The notes under the pieces are model-generated. The model did no database searches. It was not told the DNA's origin and saw only the letters and a list, made by a program, of their open reading frames with translations. A program made the position numbers and the translations under genes. A stretch of DNA of 64,000 nt, taken from NCBI RefSeq assembly GCF_000150955.2, contig NC_011676.1:1-64000 (forward strand), written 5' to 3'. Of this stretch, positions 1 to 8,410 are shown piece by piece. The number at the start of each line of letters is the position of its first letter. Positions within the stretch are counted from its first letter, which is position 1. This DNA is from Phaeodactylum tricornutum CCAP 1055/1 (Eukaryota; Bacillariophyta; Bacillariophyceae; Surirellales; Neidiaceae).

Positions 1-216
1 CCTAACCCTAACCCTAACCCTAACCCTAACCCTAACCCTAACCCTAACCCTAACCCTAACCCTAACCCTAACCCTAACCCTAACCCTAACCCTAACCCTA
101 ACCCTAACCCTAACCCTAACCCTAACCCTAACCCTAACCCTAACCCTAACCCTAACCCTAACCCTAACCCTAACCCTAACCCTAACCCTAACCCTAACCC
201 TAACCCTAACCCTAAC
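1..216. repeat. Telomere, 36 perfect CCTAAC units
   Basis: The window opens with 36 uninterrupted six-base units (CCTAAC on this strand, TTAGGG on the other). The C-rich strand runs 5' to 3' inward, which is the orientation expected at the left end of a chromosome. TTAGGG is the telomere repeat of diatoms and many other eukaryotes. The array stops cleanly at 216 with no degenerate units. Confidence 0.98.
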
Positions 217-449
217 TGTGCAGTAACTATAACCCTATTTGATATCTCAGTGCAATTTGTTGATATCCCAGTGCAATTACTTATATAAAATCTGATATCC
301 CAGTGTAAAGATAAAATATTCATTCATGTATATTTTTACAACACCCGGATATCATTTTCCTTAGGGACAAGCCCGGTCTGGACCAATTGTCTCTGCTGCT
401 CTTGCATATGATCATCCTTAAACATATGAGACTTCTATTTTAATTTTTC
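217..449. repeat. Subtelomeric spacer with three imperfect direct repeats
   Basis: AT-rich DNA between the telomere and the first transposon fossil. It holds three imperfect copies of GATATCCCAGTGCAATT, starting near 241, 262 and 293. No coding signal is visible. Bases after about 430 run into the reverse transcriptase region of the neighbouring copia fossil, so the boundary is approximate. Confidence 0.6.
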
Positions 450-1455
450 ATGCTTATTTATACCGATGATTTCCTATGTATCAGTACAGATCCAAAGAAG
501 ATTCTTGAATCGATTGGTATGCATTTTAAACTCAAGCCTGAATTGATTAAGACACCAGAGGTATATTCGGGAGCAAATCTTGGACGTTTCACGCTTCCCG
601 ATGATCCATCGAAAGAGCAATGGTCAATGAGTTCCACGAATTATGTGAAACAAGCAGTTGCAAATGTTGAAAAGGATTTGGATGAAGTTGGAAAACGTTT
701 ATCTACAAAGATTATGTCACCTATGTCGTCAAATTATCGACCGGAACTCGATGTTTCCCCTGTGTTGGATGCAGAATGTGCTAACTATTTCCAGTCACAG
801 ATAGGAGTTTTGAGATGGGCAGTTGAAATTGGTCGCATTGATATAATGTGTGAGGTGTCTATGCTCTCATCTTTTCTCGCGATGCCGCGTGAAGGACATC
901 TAGCTGCAGTTTTTCATATTTTCGGATATTTGAAAAGTCACATCACAAGTCTCGGTTGGTATTTGATGATTCTTATCCGGTGATTGACAACAGCTTTAAC
1001 AATGATGCGGATTGGAAAGATTTTTACGGTGATGTTAAAGAGCCTATTCCATCAAATGCTCCGGAACCACGTGATAAGGTGGTGGAGATTATAGCTTTTG
1101 TTGACGCTGACCATGCGGGAGACCGTGTTACTCGTCGTTCTCGAACAGGTGTTTTGATTTATATCAATCGTTCTCCAATTATATGGTTCCCGAAGCGTCA
1201 GAATTCAGTTGAAACGTCTACTTTTGGTAGTGAGTTTGTTGCATTAAAGATTGCTACTGAAATGATACAAGGTTTACAATACAAGTTATGTATGATGGGT
1301 ATTCCTATTGATGGTCCGGCTAAAGTTCTTTGTGACAATATGTCGGTTGTGTACAATACTACGGCACCAGAATCAGTGTTGAAGAAGAGTAACGCGATAG
1401 CGTATCATTTCGTACGAGAGAATGTTGCCATGAAAGTGATCAAGATTGCATGAAC

Positions 1456-2333
1456 TGTTACGGAGTACTACCAAAGCACAACCGAGGACGGATCGCTGTT
1501 ATGACAGTGTGTGGTAAACAAAGGTGGGCGTTATGACGAACGACCTGCGATACACCTAAGCAAGCTTAGGGACTGTAAAACTCACTCGCTGACGACGCTC
1601 CCCACGGGTTAGACAGCGGATGCAAGGACCTATGCTATAATGCAATATTTGGATCAAAGAATTTCTAAAACAATGGGTGGAAAATTACATGCTACAAACT
1701 AGTCAATCTGTTGTTCAGTCCAGTGAACAATCCCACAAAGTGCCAGCGCATCATTGATCTTCCACAACTTCCATAATCTCAATAGACAATCTTTCTCCCA
1801 CATGTATATATACCTCCAGAACTATGAGTCCCATGCACAACACCTATGGTGAGTAGCTGTTCTTCTTCAGTCCCACCATGTGTCTTGTGATAGCCCCTTT
1901 ATTGCTTCAATCGTATTTTCGATGTTCCAATTATATCCCAGTCCATTTTGGTCGTGTAAACCGACAAGTGGAGACTAAGCACATGCGGCTCCGGAAACAT
2001 AGCAATTGTACAAACGCTTCGATTATTGTGAGTCCACGTGGCCACGGAACAAGGCTTTGGTATCATTTCTGTGCGTGCCTCCTTAACTCCATGTGCATAG
2101 TTTTGACTCACACTTGAGACATCCGTATTTAGTGAATAATTTCCACAAGACATGTCGCAAGGAGGTAAACCACAACAGGGTAACTCAAATACGGTATATT
2201 TGCGCAATAAGGCCGACACAAACTCCATATGGGACGCGTAACCGCTGCGTCCATCGGATTGGCTCACACTTACACTTTCCTTACCAAGTGGGAGCTGTCC
2301 GAGGGACATGCCGCAAGGTAGCGTACCGTAACA
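1456..2333 (-). repeat. Solo LTR of a second CoDi element, nested, with 5-bp target duplication
   Basis: This 878-base segment starts TGTTACGG and ends CCGTAACA, an 8-base inverted terminal pair. It is flanked on both sides by TGAAC (1451-1455 and 2334-2338), a typical copia-sized target duplication. Most of it aligns with 27814-28534, the 3' LTR of a minus-strand CoDi fossil, so this LTR also lies in minus orientation. A stretch near 2180-2330 is absent from the other copy. By eye the two copies differ at very roughly one base in eight in their best-aligned part, which suggests they are not young. No internal sequence remains, as expected for a solo LTR. Confidence 0.88.
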
Positions 2334-2466
2334 TGAACCATCAGAGTCAAATTTGGCGGATATATTTACGAAGGTTCAAACAGGTCCAGTGATGATAAAT
2401 TATAGCCACATAATGCTACAATTTGATACTACGTTGTAGATAGAATTGCTTAGCCTTAGCATTGTT

Positions 2467-2934
2467 TGTTGGAACATCTATCTAGGATTCACTAGCTCTA
2501 GATCTTGGCCTCGTTGCCATTTCCTTTTTCCTGGCTCTGTCGTAGGACAGAAGCAGTGGCCAGACGACTGTCCTCGTCGGGTTCATTACCCGTGTGTGTG
2601 GCATGCCGGAGGAAAATACGAAGCGTCTCATAGGAAACCAAATATTTGCGTTATGCACCCAAATGTTTGCAACATACACAACTCTGGTTCCGTTGCATGA
2701 GGCATATAAGACGACTCGTCGTATCAAACCTGATATGCTAGGAACGAAATATTCCTGATTACCATACAGTTTCCCTAGATGAAAGTTGTCAACAGATACT
2801 GTTGGCACCATCCGAACTCGATGGTTTGGCGATCACATAGGTGATCCAATCATCTCGACAAAAACTATGTCAATGGTTTGATAGCCAGTACATTGGCTAC
2901 GGGGTTTCTACGTTCGTACATTCTGTTTCCAACA
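2467..2934 (+). repeat. 3' LTR of the plus-strand CoDi fossil
   Basis: A 468-base segment that begins TGTTGGAA and ends TTCCAACA, i.e. 8-base inverted termini starting TG and ending CA. It follows the pol tail by about 30 bases, where the 3' LTR should lie. The termini differ from those of the nested LTR, so it belongs to a different CoDi lineage. No second copy of this LTR was found in the window. Confidence 0.65.
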
Positions 2935-3591
2935 CAAAAGGTTTCATTTTGGAATCTCTATTTTAGTCTCACAATCTCAATCTAAAAACCTACAGATTAA
3001 AACAATCGGAGCCTCTACGAGGCTTTCCCCCCAACTTCTACTCTTTCGTCGTATTCTACAAATACACTCGTAAGCAGGTAGAATCTTATCAGTGAGACAG
3101 GCTATCATACGAAGTATTTTATGGTGATTCAAGTTACAAGAAGGGTTTGCCGACTTTCCCGTTCTCAACAAGTTCAGTGTTGGGACAAATTGCATTTGCA
3201 TTATATTTGTCATTGCATGCAGTGTCGAAATTTTATTTTTTTATTTGGTTCCCTATTTTTCCCATTGTGGTTTTGAGGGGACACATTTCGCCAAGGTTAT
3301 GTTCATGGTCTCAATGTGAGGGGACTAGAAAAACCCTACGACAAGCATATCGGGGGTTCTTTATTCCTTTATCTTGGGTTTATGCTTATAAGTCTCTGTT
3401 TTACGTCTTTTTATCGTATCTACAATCCTTTGGTCCCACAGACACGTTTTAACCCCTTATCGTTGCAGTTTTCTAGTATTGAAGCGTCACACCATCTTTT
3501 AGCAGGGCTTTATTCGTCTGTGCTGATGGTATGGTTGTTTGTGAAGTGCAAGTACTACAAACTCAAGAAGCCATTATGGTCGCATTCTAAT
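2935..3591. other. Intergenic, nothing recognised
   Basis: Between the copia LTR and the 3' end of the GUCD1-like gene. I see only short open frames without recognisable motifs and a T-rich patch near 3230-3260. Confidence 0.5.
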
Positions 3592-4548
3592 TTACTTCAC
3601 GATGAATATTATATCATGGTCCGTTCCTATCGAGTCCCAAGCCAGCTCCAGCGTTACTGGATTTAGAAAAGTGACTTTTTCGTCCGACGCCGGGTTGTGT
3701 GCTATAAAGCACCAGCTGGGGCTGTTTTCCCTCCAGGCATCATGACACGCGGTCACATGTTGGGGTTTGCTGGAAACTCCCGACAGAACGAGATAATGCC
3801 CGGTATAACAGCTTTCTCTACCTAGCTGGCCAGGGACATCTTGATCCATTAGCATTGCATTGTTGACTAAAACTATGGCAACAGCATTATCATCCGACAG
3901 TATTGCAACGAGATCATCCACTCGCAACTCGCCTTGATGAACTGGAATATTCATTTTGGATACGGCCTGCAAACGATGCTGGACTCGTTTCCGGTCCTTG
4001 TCGAACGTGGATTGATAATAGTCAAGAGCGGCCAAGGCTGTATTGACTCGCAACGTATCGGAACAAAACAATAAGTTAATTGGAAGCTGCAGTTTGTCTT
4101 TTAATCCTTGCAAAAGAATGACAAGGTCCACGGTCCAAATGGATTGTGTCGAAGCAAAGCGAACCATCCAGTCTCGTACTGCTGACAGCGGAAAAGCGTC
4201 AACTCTACAGCTTTGACAGCACCACAAGTATACCATCTCAATGCATGCAATACCGCAGTCCCATGATTCCCCTTGGCAAACGTGAGGAAAGGTATCGGAA
4301 GTAGACTGTGGTTCCGTCCTGTGCAACATGCGTCGCCGTCTTATTCCTAGTAGCTCGGCCCTTTTGACATCGAAATCGCGTACTGCTGCATTTTCCGCCT
4401 TTTCTTCTAGCTGTGAATCGGCATCGGGATCTGGCAATTCGCAGTCGAAAGATCGCAATGTCCGCGTTTCTCCGTCTAAAGACGTACTACTGGCGCTGGG
4501 TGGGTCTTGTCTACATATTGAAGGTCTCCACCAGTTCTTCCAAGACAT
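3592..4548 (-). CDS. GUCD1: GUCD1-like protein (Guanylate_cyc_2 family)
   Basis: A 318-residue intron-less protein. The central region carries the conserved signature of the GUCD1 / plant guanylyl-cyclase-1 family: WDCGIACIEMVY near residue 95, GHYLVLSG near 250 and AHNPAS near 285. In family terms these Cys, His and Asn positions resemble the triad of a C39-like papain-fold peptidase, and whether any member truly makes cGMP is uncertain. Length is somewhat above the usual 220-280 residues because of an acidic N-terminal extension of about 85 residues. The first ATG (4548) is used, and no signal peptide is visible. It is transcribed divergently from the plastid SAP-repeat gene. Family identity is confident; biochemical activity is not. 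Confidence 0.82.
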   Translation of the reverse strand: MSWKNWWRPSICRQDPPSASSTSLDGETRTLRSFDCELPDPDADSQLEEKAENAAVRDFDVKRAELLGIRRRRMLHRTEPQSTSDTFPHVCQGESWDCGIACIEMVYLWCCQSCRVDAFPLSAVRDWMVRFASTQSIWTVDLVILLQGLKDKLQLPINLLFCSDTLRVNTALAALDYYQSTFDKDRKRVQHRLQAVSKMNIPVHQGELRVDDLVAILSDDNAVAIVLVNNAMLMDQDVPGQLGRESCYTGHYLVLSGVSSKPQHVTACHDAWRENSPSWCFIAHNPASDEKVTFLNPVTLELAWDSIGTDHDIIFIVK

Positions 4549-5000
4549 AGCAATTTTTTGGCTCTGGTAGCGGCTTGTTAACCTAGTCTCGAATAGTGAT
4601 TGCCGTCCCTTTTATGACGATGTTTCATGTTCAAAGTCAATTGCTTCCGTGATGTCCAAGCTGACTGTGAAGCTGTTGTGACAGCGTATGTCGACGGTGT
4701 TATTCTGTAGGCTGCCATTACGAAACTCTTTTCGCTGCCGAGTAGCAGTCGGCGACTCGGGTAGCGTAAGGACATTTATCGGAAACGACGTACGGCAGAC
4801 ATTTGGGACCCACTCAGATAGAGAATGTATTGACAACCAAGCAAATCTTACCCATCCATGAACCATTTCTCTCAAACGATCACAGTCAGTCCATTCATCA
4901 ATTCCTCTGATCCTTGACAAAGACTTCCTTCTACAAATTCTTTTCTCGACGGAGTGCTGTTATTGTGTATCGTTTTCGTTACCAATTACGGTTGTTAATT
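4549..5000. promoter_or_regulatory. Divergent intergenic region
   Basis: A 452-base gap between the start codons of two divergent genes, so it should hold both promoters. CTGACTGTGAAG at 4661 resembles a motif seen upstream of several genes here. The plus-strand frame of the downstream gene is open back to 4914 but has no ATG before 5001. Confidence 0.45.
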
Positions 5001-7031
5001 ATGTACTGGAAATGTGCTGTCTTGATCGTAGTCGTGGTGGCTCGGAATTCCCAAGCTTTCACGATTCCGACGCCTTTGTCTATCACAACAGTGGGCACCG
5101 CGCCGAGTGCTAGGAGCGATCAACGCTATTCGTTTTTCGCCACCGAACGCGATGAATACGACGACTTCTACAACGATTTTGATCCTAGTGCGGACTACAC
5201 CGACGGTCGTCGCTACGCACAAGATGCGTACAGTGATCGCGGCCGACGTGGAGGAGCTGATGGTTTCTCTGCGGCTGGCAGTCATGACTATGAACGTGAT
5301 ACGTCAAGGGACAGCTCCAGCGTTGATCTGGAAACCGTAAACTCTCTCATCGCGGCGCGCTTGCAAGCCCGGAAAACGGGACAATTTGAAGAAGCGGACG
5401 GTATCCGTGACGACTTGTTGAAAATCCATGGTGTGTCCGTGTGGGACCGTGAAAAAACGTGGCGCAGTGGATGTAGCGAGAGTGGATCGGGGATGCGACG
5501 ATCTGGTGGCCGAGAACAGAGTTCTGGTCGCGGGGATCGTGGAGGTCGACGAACCCGTGAGCCCAAGGATTTTGGTCCACTCGGGCACGACTACACGGCG
5601 TCGTCCGATGCCGGTCCCGTGTCTTCAGCCATCACTGAAGACGAGATACACGCTCTTTTGGCGGAGCGACTACAGTACAAAATGTCTCGACAATTCCAGG
5701 ACGCCGATCGAGTGCAAGAACAGCTCTTGTCCAACGGTGTGTACGTCCACGACGCTCGTAAAGAATGGCGGGCTGACGGTGTCATGTTTGGTGATTACGC
5801 GAACGAAGGGGGCAAACCGAGCCGTGAACGAGGCTCGCGCAGCGACCGCAATCGCCCATACGCCCAATCGGAATACTCTGATGGCGAAGTTCTGACGTCG
5901 GAGCAGCTGCAAAGTATTGAAAATCTGCTTTCCCGTCGTTCCGGAGCTAAACAGACCCGTAACTATCGTGTGGCTGACGACATTCGTGACGAATTGAAAA
6001 ATGATTTTAATGTGTTTATTGAAGACCGTCTTCGTCAGTGGTCTGTCGGAGGAGATTTTGGTCCTGATCAGCCTGGATTCGACGATATGAATCGCTCATA
6101 CACAATATCTGCACATTCGCAGCCTGTTACGCCGGCGGATGAGGCCTTGATTATTACCGAGTTGGAAAAGCGGTCCGAAGCCAAGAAATCTCGTGACTTT
6201 GAGACTGCCGACGCCATTCGAGATAACTTAATGGACAACTTCAATGTTGCTGTCAACGATCGCTTACGAGAATGGTCAATTGGTGGAGAATTTGGGCTAC
6301 CATCAAAAAGCAATGATAAGAATCGCCCTTTTGCTCGTCGTGGTGGCGGTGACTTATCCGACGAAGAAGTGGCAATCGTGACTTCCCTGGTTGAGGAGCG
6401 TGATCAGGCAAAGGGTAAGCGTGATTTTGCGACTGCCGACGAAATTAGAGACGAGCTGGAAGCTCGCTTTTCTGTCAAAGTAGATGATCGTTCACGAGAA
6501 TGGCGAGTCATGTCGGATGACTACGTCTTTTCACCTCTGGCGGGCGGGGATCATGGATTTGACGAGGACACGATTGTCTACATTCAAAAGCAACTTGCAT
6601 TGCGGCTAGTGCACAAGACAAATAGAGACTACGAGGCAGCGGATGAAGTCCGCGATGAGCTCAGAGACAACTTTTCAATTTCAATTGATGATCGCACCCG
6701 TGAATGGTCCATTAACGTCGACGAATACTCTGTTGTAGTCGACCGGCCATCTCAGAGGATCCCTGTGCAGCACAAACAGGAAAATGGATATGGTGCTTTG
6801 GAGGACAGCGAAATCGAGGACGAAGTTCTGTTGTCAGCGATGGACGACTTTTTCAATGAAGGCGCCATTGCGGATGAAGGGGAGTCGCAATCCAGCTCTG
6901 AATCGGTATTAGTGACAGGGGGCAACCTAGAGTCTCTAACAGTGGCTGAGTTGAAAGGAAAACTAAAGGAGGCCGGCTTGCCCGTTAGTGGACGCAAGGC
7001 AGAGCTGATTGAAAGACTTTCTACTGCATAG
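5001..7031 (+). CDS. Plastid-targeted protein with six CysRS-tail-like repeats and a C-terminal SAP domain
   Basis: A 676-residue intron-less protein. The first ATG at 5001 gives a signal peptide (about residues 1-19, hydrophobic core AVLIVVVVA) ending SQA-F. This is the diatom ASAFAP-type plastid presequence, so plastid import is likely. The body has six repeats of about 45 residues with the pattern AxxxRDFxxADxIRDxLxxxFxVxxDDRxREW. The pattern resembles the C-terminal helical region of cysteinyl-tRNA synthetases (ADxIRDxL followed by a Trp), but no catalytic synthetase domain is present. Spacers are Gly/Arg/Ser-rich. The last 35 residues are a SAP motif (LTVAELKGKLKEAGLPVSGR), a short DNA- or RNA-binding helix-loop-helix. 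A nucleic-acid-related plastid role is inference; no function is known to me. Confidence 0.85.
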   Translation: MYWKCAVLIVVVVARNSQAFTIPTPLSITTVGTAPSARSDQRYSFFATERDEYDDFYNDFDPSADYTDGRRYAQDAYSDRGRRGGADGFSAAGSHDYERDTSRDSSSVDLETVNSLIAARLQARKTGQFEEADGIRDDLLKIHGVSVWDREKTWRSGCSESGSGMRRSGGREQSSGRGDRGGRRTREPKDFGPLGHDYTASSDAGPVSSAITEDEIHALLAERLQYKMSRQFQDADRVQEQLLSNGVYVHDARKEWRADGVMFGDYANEGGKPSRERGSRSDRNRPYAQSEYSDGEVLTSEQLQSIENLLSRRSGAKQTRNYRVADDIRDELKNDFNVFIEDRLRQWSVGGDFGPDQPGFDDMNRSYTISAHSQPVTPADEALIITELEKRSEAKKSRDFETADAIRDNLMDNFNVAVNDRLREWSIGGEFGLPSKSNDKNRPFARRGGGDLSDEEVAIVTSLVEERDQAKGKRDFATADEIRDELEARFSVKVDDRSREWRVMSDDYVFSPLAGGDHGFDEDTIVYIQKQLALRLVHKTNRDYEAADEVRDELRDNFSISIDDRTREWSINVDEYSVVVDRPSQRIPVQHKQENGYGALEDSEIEDEVLLSAMDDFFNEGAIADEGESQSSSESVLVTGGNLESLTVAELKGKLKEAGLPVSGRKAELIERLSTA

Positions 7032-7442
7032 GGTGGGAAAGTGGAAATGAGATTGGCCTGTAATTTGCGGTTAGTCAATCTCGCAAATGGATAAGGTAGA
7101 TTGTAATAATCTACAGTATGGAACTTTCAGAAGCCAGTGCTGTATGCAGTTCACACTTTGCGCCGAGTTTCACTAGTGTTACTGCTAGTGTTTTCATACC
7201 CAGCCAGCTACAGTTAGTCCGATCGGTTGTCGTGTATAAACGTAAAAAAAGGGCCAGCACAGCGATCGCCTGACAGTTTTCCTAACACTACAAGGAACTT
7301 TCACAGCGGTCGTTCCTCCTACCTTGAGACATCAACCGAAATTGTGCCATAACTTCGAAAGATTGTTGTACTTTCCTGGAAACGCCACAGAGCAGTGCAG
7401 CGAATAGTGAAAGTGAATAACAACCCAGCGAAACACAGAAAG
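7032..7442. other. Intergenic between SAP-repeat and selenoprotein genes
   Basis: 411 bases holding the 3' end of the upstream gene and the promoter/5' UTR of the selenoprotein gene. No RNA gene or repeat seen. Confidence 0.45.
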
Positions 7443-8126
7443 ATGAAAAATAGAATCACGAGTCTTTTCAGGTGCGCTCATTTGCTGGCGTTTTGCTTCC
7501 TTGCTTACTCATTCGCCAGCCCGGAAGCCGACATCGTTTCCTGTGGAGGATGAATGTTAAACCGCATGCCCGAGCTCAAAAGCTTTCTCAAAGACGGCGA
7601 AGCAGAATGGTATGTGGGGGTTAATGTGACCTACGTTACGGGTCGTCGAGCGGTCATGCACATATATAACGAAGGAGGGAGCAAAGTGGAGGTCATTGAT
7701 TTAACTGTAAGTAAGTTGCAGACGAAAAAAGCATTGCATGCTTTGATGGCAGAAGAAGAATTTGTCAAAAGGTCGGAGGAAGCAGTAGAGATGCCACACG
7801 AAGAGAGACAAGCAGGGGCGCGAAAATGGCGACGCCCGCGAAAGCCTCGCAAAATTATGAATCGAGACCAGGAACTGGCGCTGAAAGAAGCTACACTCAG
7901 GAAACAGCAGAGACACAGGGAACCAAAGCTAACAGAGCGAGATTTATTGGGGAAAACCGCACCCACCGTTACCTCTCCATTTTTGCTGTACGGAGGACTC
8001 CTGGCAACGGCATCGTGTACAAGTGTTCGACGACGTAGAACACGAAGACGACATACAATGACAATAGGCGAAGTTCGGAAGGGTGATGCTGGATTTCAAA
8101 AATGGAAAAGTGTTTCGGTGATGTAA
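7443..8126 (+). CDS. Sep15/SelM-type selenoprotein, TGA read as selenocysteine
   Basis: The frame opens at ATG 7443, passes a single in-frame TGA at 7551-7553, and runs to a second TGA at 8124. Read through, it gives 227 residues: a signal peptide (core LLAFCFLAYSFA), then Cys34-Gly-Gly-Sec37 followed by MLNRMPELKSFL. Sep15 and SelM selenoproteins have a thioredoxin-like fold with CxxU or CxU just ahead of an LNRLPEVK-like helix, so the match covers both motif and position. The middle continues as the family's strand-rich domain (WYVGVNVTYV, MHIYNEGG). A basic region follows, then a hydrophobic stretch (FLLYGGLLATA) near residue 185 that could be a membrane anchor. The likely location is the secretory pathway/ER, acting as a redox protein. 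An alternative model starting at Met 7554 would lose both the signal peptide and the active site. Confidence 0.8.
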
Positions 8127-8142
8127 GGTATAGAGGGCTGAA

Positions 8143-8199
8143 TGATGTCATCAGGGTACCTATCTTGCTTTGCGTGAATACGGTAAAATGGCGACTGAT
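8143..8199 (+). promoter_or_regulatory. Weak SECIS candidate in the 3' UTR
   Basis: A eukaryotic selenoprotein needs a SECIS hairpin in its 3' UTR. Here TGAT (8143) and TGAT (8196) could form the non-canonical quartet. They enclose GTCATCA pairing with TGGCGAC (one mismatch) and TACC pairing with GGTA. The apical AA expected about 11 bases after the quartet is not evident and the lower helix is poor, so this is only a candidate. The true element could lie elsewhere in 8127-8410. Confidence 0.22.
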
Positions 8200-8410
8200 C
8201 GAGAACTCCACACCGCGGCTTTCGACGAGTAAATCTTTACATGTTGTTTTACCGTTAATCAATCAATCTAACGCTTATATCATTTCGATAGCCAACGATG
8301 CAATGATGTGCTATGCCGCCAACGATTTGCAAGTGCGTCATCGCGAACTAAAATGATTTCGTGGGTAGCATAACGTCTCGAAAAGGCATACTGCGTGGTG
8401 GATGCATTAA

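Larger units (their letters stand above)
450..2934 (+). mobile_element. Ty1/copia (CoDi-type) fossil: partial pol and 3' LTR
   Basis: A 5'-truncated copia element on the plus strand. Visible parts are the end of reverse transcriptase, with a YTDD catalytic motif near 460, and copia-type RNase H, with a DADHAG motif near 1105 and an ETSTFGSEF motif near 1210. A short pol tail after about 2339 contains NLADIFTK, and a 3' LTR lies at 2467-2934. Another element's solo LTR (1456-2333) sits inside the pol region. Gag, protease and integrase are absent, and the element ends near the subtelomeric spacer, so the copy is broken with a few breaks besides the insertion. The family assignment rests on similarity to diatom copia pol recalled from general knowledge. 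Confidence 0.85.

Noticed and set aside
4612-4920. 102-codon minus-strand frame in the GUCD1/SAP-repeat gap
   Set aside because: It lies in a divergent promoter region, lacks motifs and overlaps expected 5' UTRs.
7554-8126. Selenoprotein region called as a gene starting at Met 7554
   Set aside because: This start follows the TGA directly and removes the signal peptide and CGG motif that fit the family upstream in the same frame.
8299-8344. Second hairpin (ATGATGTGC with GTGCGTCAT) considered as SECIS
   Set aside because: The ATGA that should form the non-canonical quartet is fully paired in this hairpin, and no matching GA side is present.
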